Shown here: positions 10,859 through 21,364 of the stretch, piece by piece
Numbering within the stretch: the stretch's first letter is position 1
How the letters are laid out: each line of letters begins with the position of its first letter
Source: Anastrepha obliqua
Lineage: Eukaryota > Arthropoda > Insecta > Diptera > Tephritidae
Direction of reading: 5' to 3'
Length of the DNA: 64,000 nt
Assembly: GCF_027943255.1 (NCBI RefSeq)
Contig: NC_072894.1
Location: forward strand, 53,571,601-53,635,600
The notes under the pieces: generated by a model
What the model saw: only the letters and a program-made list of their open reading frames with translations
Database searches by the model: none
Told to the model about the DNA's origin: nothing
Made by a program: the position numbers and the translations under genes

Positions 10859-11554
10859 TTAAAAAAAAAATTTTAACTGAAGCACAAGTAACTGTTTTTA
10901 GAGATTTTTTCCCTCTTATTTAATGGGGAAAATAAAGACGTAATATGTTTAAAAGGATACTTAAATATTATTTTTATAATTCTTAATTACGAGTATTAGA
11001 TAGCTTACTATACTAAATACAGAGCTGCTCTCGTTCTGGTGTTGAAGGGTCCTCTATGGCGTATCACAGTTTTTAGCACAGAAAAATCCTCTTTGTTGTA
11101 TCAGGGCTGCTTCTCACTTTCACAGAATTATCCTTGCTCAGTTTTTGTCCATAATTTATTTTAGGTTTTTTATTGCAGATTCATAGTATTAGTTCGCGCG
11201 TATTTTTATATAAACCCTTAGGTCTTCTGTGGTTTTCACTGGTTTTTGTTTTCGGTTTTGCACTTTTCAGTTCACAGCTATTATTACCTTTTTTTTTTTT
11301 TACCTGAAACGTTTGGTTATTTTAATGTTTTTACTTTAAAATTTTTATTTTAAATGTCGTGTTCTTAATTCACAGCTTTGAATAGCGTGTGTGTTTTTTT
11401 CGTTTTTACACATAAACCGTTTGGTTAATTTAAGTTTTTCACTAGCAAAGCGGCTGCGTTCCAAAACGCGTCCTTTTTTCCGCAAGGATACTCGGGGGCC
11501 TCGTTCTTTGCTTAATCGCGATGGTTACTTATAAACCAATTTTGCTCGGGCGCC
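10859..11554 (-). promoter_or_regulatory. Leader and primer-binding site of errantivirus B
   Basis: Non-coding leader between LTR and gag. Next to the LTR, the minus strand reads TGGCGCCCGAGCA (11543-11555), a tRNA primer-binding site starting with TGG, complementary to a tRNA 3' CCA end. Element C has the same site at 22637. The rest is AT-rich without an open frame. Confidence 0.8.
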
Positions 11555-11840
11555 AGTTAAGAACTTGTAAAATATAAGTTCTAAAAAAATAAAATTTTTT
11601 ATTACCGGTCCAACTGACCGCACTTTATTCACTAACTTCCCAAAACCAAAAAGCCGCTTAAACAAGTAAACTACTTAATTTATATTAATAAAAATTGCGG
11701 CGTGACTTAATTCTAGGAACTTAAATAAGCAACTTTATAATACTTGCATTATTGCAGAAATCAATATGAAAATTGAGTAAGAAATTTTATTAAAAAGAAT
11801 ATAAGAAGTAAAGAGTTCGTTAACTTGGTTTGGATTAACT
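11555..11840 (-). repeat. 5' LTR of errantivirus B
   Basis: A 286-bp LTR with ends AGTTAA/TTAACT, next to TATA (11841-11844). Apart from one copy instead of two of a 53-bp block and a few substitutions it equals the LTR at 3620-3958, which points to a moderately recent insertion. Confidence 0.88.
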
Positions 11841-12320
11841 TATATATTTATGTATATACTTTTGTGTGTGTAAAACAGTGGGTAAATAAATGATTTGTAC
11901 ATCACGCGTTGTAAAGTCAAAGCGAAAACGAGTACTCACGATCATGCTCCGTACAAGCTGCGATAATTTCCAACTAACCGAAAGTAAATGAAATAAAAAA
12001 TATGGTTGGATAAGCAATGGAATGTATACATTGGTAGAGAATTTGCTTAGAAATTGAAAATAATACGAACATCAATACAAAACCAAAATCAAACCAAACA
12101 TTAAATCACACATATGAAATAATGAAATTATGCGCACTGAGATAATCACATAGGAAACTTGATGTATTTACGTAATTAACTGAGTAATTGAGAAAAGCTC
12201 ACGCTGCGGAACACTCAGATTTAATGCGAAATCGAAAAACATTTGCACGCCTATAAAGATAGCTGCAAATATGTATGTATGTATGTGTATATAACCAGGA
12301 CACGTACATTAAGTAGATAT
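11841..12320. other. AT-rich intronic stretch, possible tiny exon only
   Basis: No clear feature between element B and the foldback element. One 34-base stretch on the minus strand (11940-11973) has a good acceptor and a GTGAGT donor, but nothing ties it to a gene. Confidence 0.4.
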
Positions 12321-12596
12321 TTAGTCCAGTCAAAAGAAGATTTAACTTCGTAATTTTAGGAGTATGCGAGTTTATGGTTTTATTATGTAAAGCCCATCAC
12401 TGTGAACTTAAGTTTGAGTTTTCGGGGTCGGGGGTTGTGTCCCGCGGCCGCCATCTTGAAAATAAGGGTGCAACTGGTTTTTTGCAATTATCTCGTGAAT
12501 TTCGAAAGTTACGAAAATTTTGTAAAACACTTTTTTGTAGATAATAATATTATCTACAACTTTCATTCAAAACGTTTTATTGTAAAATTAATAATA

Positions 12597-14002
12597 AAAA
12601 AGTTATAAACAAAATTACGCGAAAAATTAAGAGATGCATTGTTTTAAAGCGTAATAACTTTTTTTATTGATTTTATGGAAAATATATCTCAGAGCTTTTT
12701 TATAGAGCATTCTTTTGTGAATATTTTTGTCTATAAGTTTTTTTCGCTATCTTTATTTAGTCGTATGATTTTGAGCTGCTAAGCGGAGCAACCAATACAT
12801 TAGCGAAGCGCGTACATGATTACACAGGCCGACAAAATTTAACCAACATTCAGACCCAGAAACCAGACTATATATTTCCAAAGGTTTATGATGCGCTAAA
12901 TCCAAATCTGGCCTCAGAATTGCTCTATCAGCTCTGGTTTTCGAGATATCCTAACCTAAAAGTGCAAAAAACACCATTTTTGCCCATGTTTGAGGTTATG
13001 TAGCCTTGCAGATGTTTTCTTTCACCATCTTTAAATACAATCCTTCTTTTTTCAAATGGCGTTTTGTTTGCTCAAATATCATTTTTTTTCGCAGAGATAT
13101 CGCATTTTGAAATTTTCATGATTCGCAATTTTCCTACACCTGAAAATCGATTAAGATAACATAGACATGATATATTCGATTACTAATTTTCTTGAATTGA
13201 GTCTTATTTTTCTTAAAATTTTGTCTCACACCATAAGTGTCCTGACTCACCACATCCCTACACTATCTAACCTTTGGGTACCGAGTCACACACAGCCCTA
13301 ACCCCTAGAAACCACCCCTATCATACCGCGAGCAGGCTTTCCCACAAACTCCAAATTTACATACTATTAATCCATATATTTCAGGCCCTCAAACCCAAGA
13401 AAATTAGTAAGCGACTATATCATGTCTATGTTATCTTAATCGATTTTCAGGTGTAGGAAACATGAAAATTTCAAAATGCGATACCTCTGCGAAAAAAAAT
13501 GATATTTCAGCAAACAAAACGCCATTTGAAAAAAGAAGGATTGTATTTAAAGATGCCATCCTTTAATTTTGGTGAAAGAAAACATCTGCAAGGCTACATA
13601 ACCTCAAACATGGGCAAAAATGGTGTTTTTTGCACTTTTAGGTTAGGATATCTCGAAAACCAGAGCTGATAGAGCAATTCTGAGGCCAGATTTGGATTTA
13701 GCGCATCATAAACCTTTGGAAATATGTAGTCTGGTTTCTGGGTCTGAATGTTGGTTAAATTTTGTCGGCCTGTGTAATCATGTACGCGCTTCGCTAATGT
13801 ATTGGTTGCTCCGCTTAGCAGCTCAAAATCATACGACTAAATAAAGATAGCGGAAAAAACTTATAGACAAAAATGTTCACAAAAGAATGCTCTATAAAAA
13901 AGCTCTGAGGTATATTTTCCATAAAATCAATAAAAAAAAAGTTATTACGCTTTGAAACAATGCATCCCTTAATTTTTCGCGTAATTTTGTTTATAACTTT
14001 TT
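12597..14002. repeat. Inner inverted repeat of the foldback element
   Basis: Two arms of about 580 bp (12597-13174 and 13416-14002) in inverted orientation with a 241-bp spacer. They are near identical over long stretches, with scattered substitutions and a short extra segment near 13556-13575 in the right arm. Single strands would form a very long hairpin. Confidence 0.9.
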
Positions 14003-14069
14003 GGCGTGATAACGTCTTATAATTCGATTTAACAGGCTGCACGCACGAAAAAATGTGTCGTTACTTTGC

Positions 14070-14227
14070 TCATGTAGTTACCTTGCTCATATGTAGTTAC
14101 CTTGCTCATATGTAGTTACCTTGCTCATATTAGTGTTACCTTGCTCATATGTATTTACCTTGCTCATATTAGTGTTACCTTGCTCATATTAGTGTTACCT
14201 TGCTCATATGTAGTTACCTTGCTCATT
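14070..14227. repeat. Short minisatellite, TTACCTTGCTCATATG units
   Basis: About eight tandem units of 17-20 bp with the core GTTACCTTGCTCATATG, alternating between TAGTTACC and TTAGTGTTACC spacers. The open frame over it (14102-14323) is produced by the repeat. Confidence 0.85.
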
Positions 14228-14541
14228 GCATTGAATGAACTGCAAGCGAAAGAGCGGAAGGAACGACAAAGCAAACAAAGCAAACGAACGGCAACGTTCG
14301 ACATCTTGCTCTCCCCTACTTAAGTGACCGTATATATGTATGTATGTATATGCGCATATGTACATATATAAATTCACGTATTTGTATTGGCATATGCCTT
14401 CTTATTGATTATTATTATTTTGATTTACTTGAAGAATTTCAAATAAAACCAAGTTTGTTAATAATACCTGTTGTTTTAATGTTATTATTATTATTTTTTT
14501 ATTATATCTGAAGGAAAAAATGTATGGTAATACTTACCATA

Positions 14542-15785
14542 TCTATACTAATATTATAAAGAGGAAAACTTTGTTTGTTTGGTTGTAATGAATAGGCTCA
14601 AAAACTACTGGACCGATTTTAAAAATTCTTTCACCATTCGAAAGCTACATCACGAGTAACATGGATTATATTTTATTTTGGAAATAGGGCTCGAGATATA
14701 GGTCAAAACGTGGACCCGGGTAACCTTCGGATGTGTATGTACAATATGGGTATCAAATGAAAGCTGTTGATAAGTGCTTTAATACGGGGTAATTTTCATA
14801 CCTATTGATGACTAGGGTCTGGAAATATATGCCAAAACGTGGACCCGCCGTGTCTTTGCACCAAATTAAACCAAACTTACACACATTGTTAAGTAGGTAT
14901 TGAAGATGATTTCCATATAGTTTGAATACCTATTGGTAGATAGGGTCTCGAGATATAGGTCAAAACGTTGACCCGGGTAACCTTCGGATGTGTATGTACA
15001 ATATGGGTATCAAATGGAAGCTGTTGGTGAATGCTTTAGTTCAGAGTATTTCCATCCGCTCCGTGACTAGGGTCTCGAGATAGAGACCAAAACGTGGACC
15101 CTAGAATGTGTTTGTACAATATGGATATCAAATGAAAGCTGTTGATAAGTGCTTTAATAGGGGGTAATTTTCATACCTATTGATGACTAGGGTCTGGAAA
15201 TATATGCCAAAACGTGGACCCGCCGTGTCTTTGCACCGAATTAAACCAAACTTACACACATTGTTAAGGAGGTATTGAAGATGGTTTCCGTATTGTTTGG
15301 GTACATATTGGTAGATAGGGTCTCGAGATATAGGTCAAAACGTTGACCCGGGTAACCTTCGGATGTGTATGTACAATATGGGTATCAAATGGAAGCTGTT
15401 GGTGAATGCTTTAGTTCAGAGTATTTCCATCCGCTCCGTGACTAGGGTCTCGAGATAGAGACCAAAACGTGGACCCTAGAATGTGTTTGTACAATATGGA
15501 TATCAAATGAAAGCTGTTGATAAGTGCTTTAATACGGGGTAATTTTCATACCTATTGATGACTAGGGTCTCGAAATATATGCCAAAACGTGGACCCGCCG
15601 TGTCTTTGAACCGAATTAAACCAAACTTACACACATTGTTAAGTAGGTATTGAAGATGATTTCCGTATAGTTTGAATACCTATTGGTAGATAGGGTCTCG
15701 AGATATAGGTCAAAACGTGGACCCGGGTAACCTTCGGACGTGTATGTACAATATGGGTATCAAATGAAAGCTGTTGGTGAATGCT
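14542..15785. repeat. Degenerate tandem repeats with a Helitron-like start
   Basis: Segments with ACGTGGACCC, GGGTCTCGAGATATAG and GTACAATATGGGTATCAAAT recur several times. The TCGAGATATAGG core falls at 14691, 14948, 15323 and 15698, so spacings are 257, 375 and 375 bp; the longer units carry an extra 118 bp. The block starts TCTATACTAATATTATAAAG after an A, which resembles insect Helitron 5' ends, but no hairpin/CTRR 3' end or Rep/helicase was seen. No coding region. Confidence 0.6.
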
Positions 15786-16470
15786 TAATGATATGTTTTG
15801 TTATGTTATGTTATGTTATGTTATGTTATGTTATGTTATGTTATGTTATGTTATGTTATGTTATGTTATGTTATGTTATGTTGTTATGTTATGTTATGTT
15901 ATGTTATGTTATGTTATGTTATGTTATGTTATGTTATGTTATGTTATGTTATGTTATGTTATGTTATGTTATGTTATGTTATGTTATGTTATGTTATGTT
16001 ATGTTATGTTATGTTATGTTATGTTATGTTATGTTATGTTATGTTATGTTATGTTATGTTATGTTATGTTATGTTATGTTATGTTATGTTATGTTATGTT
16101 ATGTTATGTTATGTTATGTTATGTTATGTTATGTTATGTTATGTTATTTTATGTTATGTTATGTTATGTTATGTTATGTTATGTAATGTTATGTTATGTT
16201 ATGTTATGTTATGTTATGTTATGTTATGTTATGTTATGTTATGTTATGTTATGTTATGTTATGTTAAGTTATGTTATGTTATGTTATGTTATGTTATGTT
16301 ATGTTATGTTATGTTATGTTATGTTATGTTATGTTAAGTTATGTTATGTTATGTTATCTTGTGTTATGTTATGTTATGTTATGTTATGTTATGTTATGTT
16401 ATGTTATGTTATGTTATGTTATGTTATGTTATGTTATGTTATGTTAAAGTATATTATGTTATGTTAATGT
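15786..16470. repeat. TTATG pentanucleotide array (about 0.7 kb)
   Basis: About 135 tandem copies of TTATG with a few changed units (near 15881, 16146, 16184, 16266, 16336 and 16357). Fifteen bases cover five codons without a stop, so all three plus frames stay open and read as repeats of Met-Leu-Cys-Tyr-Val. These frames are not genes. Confidence 0.97.
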
Positions 16471-16910
16471 TAACTCATTCTCTATATCCATTCAAAATAT
16501 CTATCAAACAAATAAAATTAAAATTTTCTTTTGAAAAATGCTACCGTTCAATCAGTATTTTCTTATGACGTTATCACGTTAAACTATCGTCAGTAAACCG
16601 ACTTTACAGACAACCTCTTTTTTTTATTATTAATTTTACAATAAAACGTTTTGAATGAAAGTTGTAGATAATATTATTATCTACAAAAAAGTGTTTTACA
16701 AAATTTTCGTAACTTTCGAAATTCACGAGATAATTGCAAAAAACCAGTTGCACCCTTATTTCCAAGATGGCGGCCGCGGGACACAACCCCCGACCCCGAA
16801 AACTCAAACTTAAGTTCACAGTGATGGGCTTTACATAATAAAACCATAAACTCGCATACTTCTAAAATTACGAAGTTGGCTATTTTTTTCGTCTCTTTTG
16901 ACTGGACTAA

Positions 16911-17163
16911 TTGAACGTTTACGATTTTGATCTTTGAGAAAAGTAGTTGTGACGGTAGCAGTCATTCAGATGCACGAGTATAACATTAAAATAAGGAATT
17001 TTATGAATCGGCATGCAAATTTGAAAACACCACGGCGAAATCAAAAATACACTGACGCTCACATGAAATAAATAAAAACAGTTATGTATTTATGTATATA
17101 AATACAAAAATATGCTCGTGTTTGGCCGGTAGAACGGAATTAAGTCATGTACAACATTAAATA
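16911..17163. other. AT-rich spacer, nothing recognised
   Basis: Short AT-rich stretch between the foldback element and the pogo-like MITE. No feature seen. Confidence 0.5.
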
Positions 17164-17759
17164 CAGTAGATTCTGTTTTTATGCGGTATATACGTTCCGC
17201 AAGAAACAGCATAAAAAAAGCTACCAGTTCTATAGTAAAACTATAGATACGTTTCAAAAGTGCTAAGAACCGCATAAATCTGAAATAATGTAATAAAATC
17301 GCATAAAAAAAGGGCACTAGTCCCATATTATAACTATAGATACGTTCCTCAGACCGCATGAATCTGAAATAATTAAATGAAATCGCATAAACAAAATATT
17401 GTTTTTTTGAAAATTATATCTTTATTTAAGAAACGTCAGAATCGAAAAATAAATTTACGTCAGAAATAGAATCAGACAATACCCACATGTTGCGCATTCG
17501 TTTAGGATTTGGCGTAAAATCACTTTCGTCACTTGAGGAAATGTACACGTCTGATCTAGATGGTTATGCAGGCGGTTCCATATTTGTAGGGTTAGCATTT
17601 CTGATGTAATCTGTAATGAGTTTTTGCTTAGCTGGTTTAGAATCTTGTTTATATGTACAACTCCCGATAGGTCGATATGCATTTTTTAATTAAAAAAAAA
17701 AAAACACCGCACTATTTCAAAACCGCATAAAAAAAGCCGCATAAAAACAGAACCTACTG
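17164..17759. mobile_element. Pogo/Tigger-like non-autonomous element (copy 1)
   Basis: 596 bp with terminal inverted repeats CAGTAGATTCTGTTTTTATG at the left and the reverse complement of a CAGTAGGTTCTGTTTTTATG end at the right. A TA dinucleotide flanks both sides (17162-17163 and 17760-17761). CAGT ends with TA duplication fit the pogo/Tigger branch of Tc1/mariner. Further ACCGCATAAA motifs recur inside. A minus-strand frame at 17455-17682 may be a relic of a longer parent but I do not recognise it. A shorter copy is at 33520-33873. Confidence 0.82.
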
Positions 17760-17761
17760 TA

Positions 17762-18117
17762 TTTAAAAGTTACAACTCATAGATAAGGTTAAGCATTTGT
17801 CAAATATAATTTCAGTTATCAAAATTATAGTTTATCGAATAGCGAATGCAGCCTAACATTTCCTACTCCCTACAATAAGGTCTATACTTTTGTGCATACC
17901 CCGAAATCGACTAATTATACGACTATGACTACTAAAAAAAAAAAGCTCCGTTTTCACTTTATATGGTCCCACTAGTCTTTTTCCTGTTCGCATGCCTCAA
18001 GCTACCACTTCGCGCAAAGCGTTTTGAGACGGTTGAAGGGGGAAAACAGAAGTTCTAAACAACTCTAAATATGCATTATGGAAATTGTTTTAAAGATTGA
18101 AATGAATGAAGTAAAAT
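17762..18117. other. Intronic stretch, nothing recognised
   Basis: Mostly AT-rich; a GC-richer patch near 17990-18050 has no supported frame or splice signals. Confidence 0.45.
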
Positions 18118-18440
18118 ATATATTATATATATATATATATAATTGGCGCGTACACTTGTGTTAAGTGATTGGCAGAACTCCTCCTCTTATTTGTGGTGTG
18201 CATCTTGATGTTGTTCCACAAATGGAGGGACCTAAAATTTTAGAGCCGACTCCGAACAGCAAATGGTTTTTTTGAGGATCTTTTTTCATGGCAGAAATAC
18301 ACTCGTAGGCTTACCATTGCCTGCCGAGGGGCGACCGCTATTAGAAAAAAACTTTTTCTATCATTTTGCTGTTTCATGCATGGGGATTCAAACCTCTCGA
18401 ATGGGAGTCACGCACCAACCCATTCGCCTACGGCGGTCGG
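18118..18440 (-). mobile_element. tRNA-derived SINE
   Basis: A copy, on the minus strand, of the SINE seen best at 56918-57240. The tRNA-like head, read on the minus strand, has a box A like GGCGAATGGGTTGGTGCGTG and a box B-like GGTTTGAATC. The body contains GAGTGTATTTCTGCCATG and the tail is a TA-repeat (18118-18140). It has diverged by many substitutions. Confidence 0.8.
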
Positions 18441-19649
18441 GAATAAAATAATAGGCTTTGTATATTAAACCACTTCTGGGTAAATTTTGAGCAAAAGTTA
18501 GGGATGAATGCGCCCACAATTTGTGGCAATTGTGGGTGTCAACAAATAAGAAGACTAAAACATGATTGACTCGAATCATCAAATGCACCAGGTTTGAATC
18601 ACGTTTACATAGACAAAAATACAAAGTGGCTCCAAACAGCCTCTTCTCTTGATACAAGAGTCTAGAGTGCAAGAGTAATGACTACTTTAGCTCACTCATA
18701 GGCAGCTAAAAATCTACGAATACGAAGGTTGCTTTTGCTTTCTCATCCTACATTTTCTCCTACGATTAGTTTCTGTTACTCAATATGAAGAAATAGTTCA
18801 ACGATAAGATGTTTGGGTTGAACTATGAACGAGAAGCATTTTTTTAGCGTATCTTATAATTAGGTGGACACTAAAAAGTGGAGAAACGTTGAACGAATCA
18901 CATTGAGCGAAAATGTGACTATTATAGAATAGATTTCTAAGACTTATCAAACCACTCCCAGATATGTATACTAACAAATTTCTACACTTTTCATTTATTA
19001 TACAATTTTATTCCAACGAAAACAGTTTATTTGAAATTATATTGTGTGTGTGAGGTTTCGAATACCATCAAGCGGGAATCGTAAATAAATTTCGAAGGGC
19101 ATAAATAACGGCAAAATGCAAATAAGTACATGAGAAAACAATAAATTGGAATTGAAATAAGAATATATAATTATGAAGCGGTTACTGTAACTGTCGGTAT
19201 AGGTGTATATAATATTATAGGATTGACATTTTTTTATTAAAAGGTTTCAAAACTAACTTTAAACAGTTTCAAGCCACCCATACCACCTCTACACTAACCA
19301 CTTCATCCGTCATAGGAAATAAGATAACTTCCATGAACAGTTAATATAGTACGTTTTGATTTTATTAAAATTAGAAAGATAAAGGCTTCCTTCGAGTTAT
19401 TTATACGAAAACGATTAAGATATACTAAATGTAGGAGTATGTAACTTTTTATCGTTTGACGAGCGTGCGAAGGCGAATATGAGCTTTCATTAATGGTATG
19501 AAACGAACAAGATACACATTTGCTTAGTAGTTCACACATTACAAAAACAAAGCAGCAATGTTGGTTAGTTACAGTTATTTATGCGAATATTCGTATATGC
19601 GAAGAGTGATTTCAATGGCAAAAATTGTTGAGACGTTTTTTAGACTTAC
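18441..19649. other. SCYL2 intron or 3' flank, nothing recognised
   Basis: AT-rich sequence downstream (on the minus strand) of the last recognised SCYL2 exon. I looked for a further in-phase exon and found none I could support. Confidence 0.45.
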
Positions 19650-19718
19650 AACATAGGCCGACGAAGAGGGTACCGAAAACCTCGATCCGGAACTACCGCG
19701 TGCACCAAAACCATACGT
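19650..19718 (-). CDS. Scyl2: SCYL2 exon (candidate, Gly/Ser-rich, 23 codons)
   Basis: A GC-richer 69-bp island in AT-rich DNA. On the minus strand it has a pyrimidine-rich acceptor (CTTCCTCCTCGAATAG) and a perfect GTAAGT donor. It reads TYGFGARGSSGSRFSVPSSS plus three residues with phase 0 at both ends, which fits the phase-0 donor of the exon at 20336-20589. Gly/Ser-rich content suits the low-complexity C-terminal region of SCYL2. Homology cannot be shown for so short a segment; the support is splice sites, phase and base composition. Confidence 0.6.
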
Positions 19719-20335
19719 CTATTCGAGGAGGAAGTGTAGAGGGCATTTACCATTTACCAATTACCATATCGTATATGTAGTTGTTATGTGGTGAAATATT
19801 AAGTAGTAAGTAAATGAGAAAAATAATTCCGAATTTCAATACTGATGATAAATTAAGTTTTCTTCTTTTCGTTTTTTTTTAAGAAACAATAAAAATTAGC
19901 TTCTTACTAACTAAATAATGTCTGCGGTCTGTCAGTTTTAATATGAACAATTTATGGAGCTATGCGATAGTAAAGCGTTTGCATAGAATGTGTATCTTTT
20001 TTTTTGAATTCACTAAATGGACGAACTATTTATGCAGGTATATGTATAAATTTACTTGTTTTGAGAAAGTAAAATTTCACTACAAACAGTATACATCTAT
20101 GAACATTTTTTTTTTATTAATCACAATAAAAGTAGCACAGGCAAAACAAAAATTTTAAACTCATTAAGCATCTTTGCAATGGATTCACCAAACAAAATAG
20201 AAAAACGAATCAATAGAAAACAAACCGAATTCAATGAACAGGGTCAAAAAATATAAATCAGCGAGCGCGCATACAAATGTAGACGCTGTAAGATGAATTG
20301 GAGTTGTATGTGGTGCAAGGAAGGCGACTACTTAC

Positions 20336-20589
20336 AGTAGGCGGGGACTGATTGATTATCGAGCCACGGCGTTCCTTTGGTCCAATGCTCGAGTGTCGGC
20401 GTGTTGGCAGTCCAGAGCCTGGCATTCTACCAGGAGAGGATGCATACGATGACGCTATGCGTGTTTTCGGTTTTATCAAAGTGTTATCCGAGAGACGCCA
20501 GTTGGGGAATGCTTTAGCAACACGCGGGAAGTTACTATCGGGCGATGATAGCGAGCAACCGAACCACGAACCTCCCAGCATGCCTGAAC
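20336..20589 (-). CDS. Scyl2: SCYL2 exon, C-terminal region
   Basis: 254 bp. The acceptor TTTATTTACAG and the donor GTAAGT are clear. The first two bases complete the codon begun by the exon at 38310-38523, across a 17.7-kb intron. The protein is polar and basic with PRVAKAFPNWRLSDN and a run LPTRRHSSIGPKERRGS, i.e. Ser/Arg-rich sequence that could be phosphorylated. It lies after the HEAT-repeat region, where SCYL2 carries its disordered trafficking-motif tail. The assignment rests on gene order and phase more than on motif identity. An alternative acceptor lies 15 bp upstream. Confidence 0.75.
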
Positions 20590-21364
20590 CTGTAAATAAA
20601 CGAGCTGCAAAAATTAAAAATATTCGAATCAACATATCGCCCACTGATGGCTGCGCAAAATATGGTACATATGTGGTACACATATCTGTAAATATGTATA
20701 CATATATGGATAGAGGTTTAACTTTGTTCACTTCTGTTAGTAGTAATACTCGACACATCAAAGTCCCTAAACAAAATTAAGCCCTGAAATACATATATAC
20801 GTAGGTAATGCATTAACTTCGCGAAGCAACAGTCGGCTATGGCGTACGCGCCTATCCCTAATAACGGAAGACGAGTACAGTTGGAAGAAGCTAAAGTTAT
20901 AACAGAAGACGAGTACAGTTTGATGTAAAAAAAAAAATTGTAATTAAATGGAATACCCTGGACTTTTATTCCGCCATTTAAACAATAGCGCAAGAAAAAA
21001 AAAGCTAATGCGAGGGGTTTTTGCATTTCAAAGCTTAGCTATTCGGCAAGATTTTAATATAATTTGAAGGAGTCTCTAAAGAGGGCGCGGTTATGTTCAA
21101 AAATATGGTTAAAAATCATCAATTCTTGCTGTTACATCAAAAAAAAATCAATCGATCGAAGTATTTCATCTTTGTAGCTAAATTTTGAATTGTTTATTTT
21201 TGTTCTGCCACAATAAAATAAGTTAACGCTTCTGAATCGTTAAGGTCATTCTATGAGCATATTAATATAAAATGGTCTGTATTTTCTAAATGGCAAGTAT
21301 TATTATATAAAAATATAAGTTAACACAAACAAAATTATAAACTCCATTTATTAAAGTAAACAAA
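20590..21364. other. SCYL2 intron, nothing recognised
   Basis: AT-rich. Two direct copies of AGACGAGTACAGTT near 20867 and 20905 are the only structure I noticed. Open frames on both strands overlap the neighbouring exon or are chance. Confidence 0.45.

Larger units (their letters stand above)
3616..11844 (-). mobile_element. Errantivirus B (Ty3/gypsy), near full length with both LTRs
   Basis: An 8.2-kb LTR retrotransposon on the minus strand. Read 5' to 3' it has an LTR (11555-11840), primer-binding site, leader, gag, protease, RT/RNase H, integrase, env (split by a LINE), and an LTR (3620-3958). The LTR ends are AGTTAA/TTAACT. A 4-bp TATA duplication flanks the element (3616-3619 and 11841-11844). 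This gag-pol-env layout and a TATA-type target are typical of errantiviruses. Pol is split by frameshifts, the RT motif is changed and RNase H has a deletion, so the copy cannot be autonomous. Element C is a close relative. Confidence 0.9.
14003..16617. mobile_element. Repeat-rich insertion in the right arm of the foldback element
   Basis: The right arm of the palindrome is interrupted in a T-run between 14002 and 16618. The inserted block starts GGCGTGATAACGTCTTATAA and near its end has the inverse motif TTATGACGTTATCACG (16563-16578), so it may have short subterminal inverted repeats. It holds a TTGCTCATATG minisatellite, a stretch with 257- and 375-bp repeats and a TTATG array. It may itself be composite. 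No protein-coding gene is seen. Confidence 0.65.
12321..16910. mobile_element. Large palindromic (foldback-like) element, interrupted
   Basis: The left arm (12321-13174) is the reverse complement of two blocks on the right: 13416-14002 pairs with about 12597-13174, and 16618-16910 pairs with 12321 to about 12600. Together they form one arm of about 0.85 kb split by a 2.6-kb insertion. The arm tips read TTAGTCCAGTC and GACTGGACTAA. The unpaired centre is 13175-13415. No transposase is visible. Frames at 12402-12608 (+) and 16604-16819 (-) are the same repeat read from each arm and not genes. I found no target duplication, so the superfamily is unknown. Confidence 0.85.

Noticed and set aside
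12402..12608. Frame of 68 codons, also present on the minus strand at 16604-16819
   Set aside because: Same repeat in the two arms of the palindrome; no domain, and it is shared only through the repeat.
15740..16568. Four long plus-strand frames with repeating Met-Leu-Cys-Tyr-Val
   Set aside because: They are produced by the TTATG array, which has no stop in any plus frame.
20352..20780. Plus-strand frame of 142 codons
   Set aside because: Antisense shadow of the SCYL2 exon at 20336-20589.
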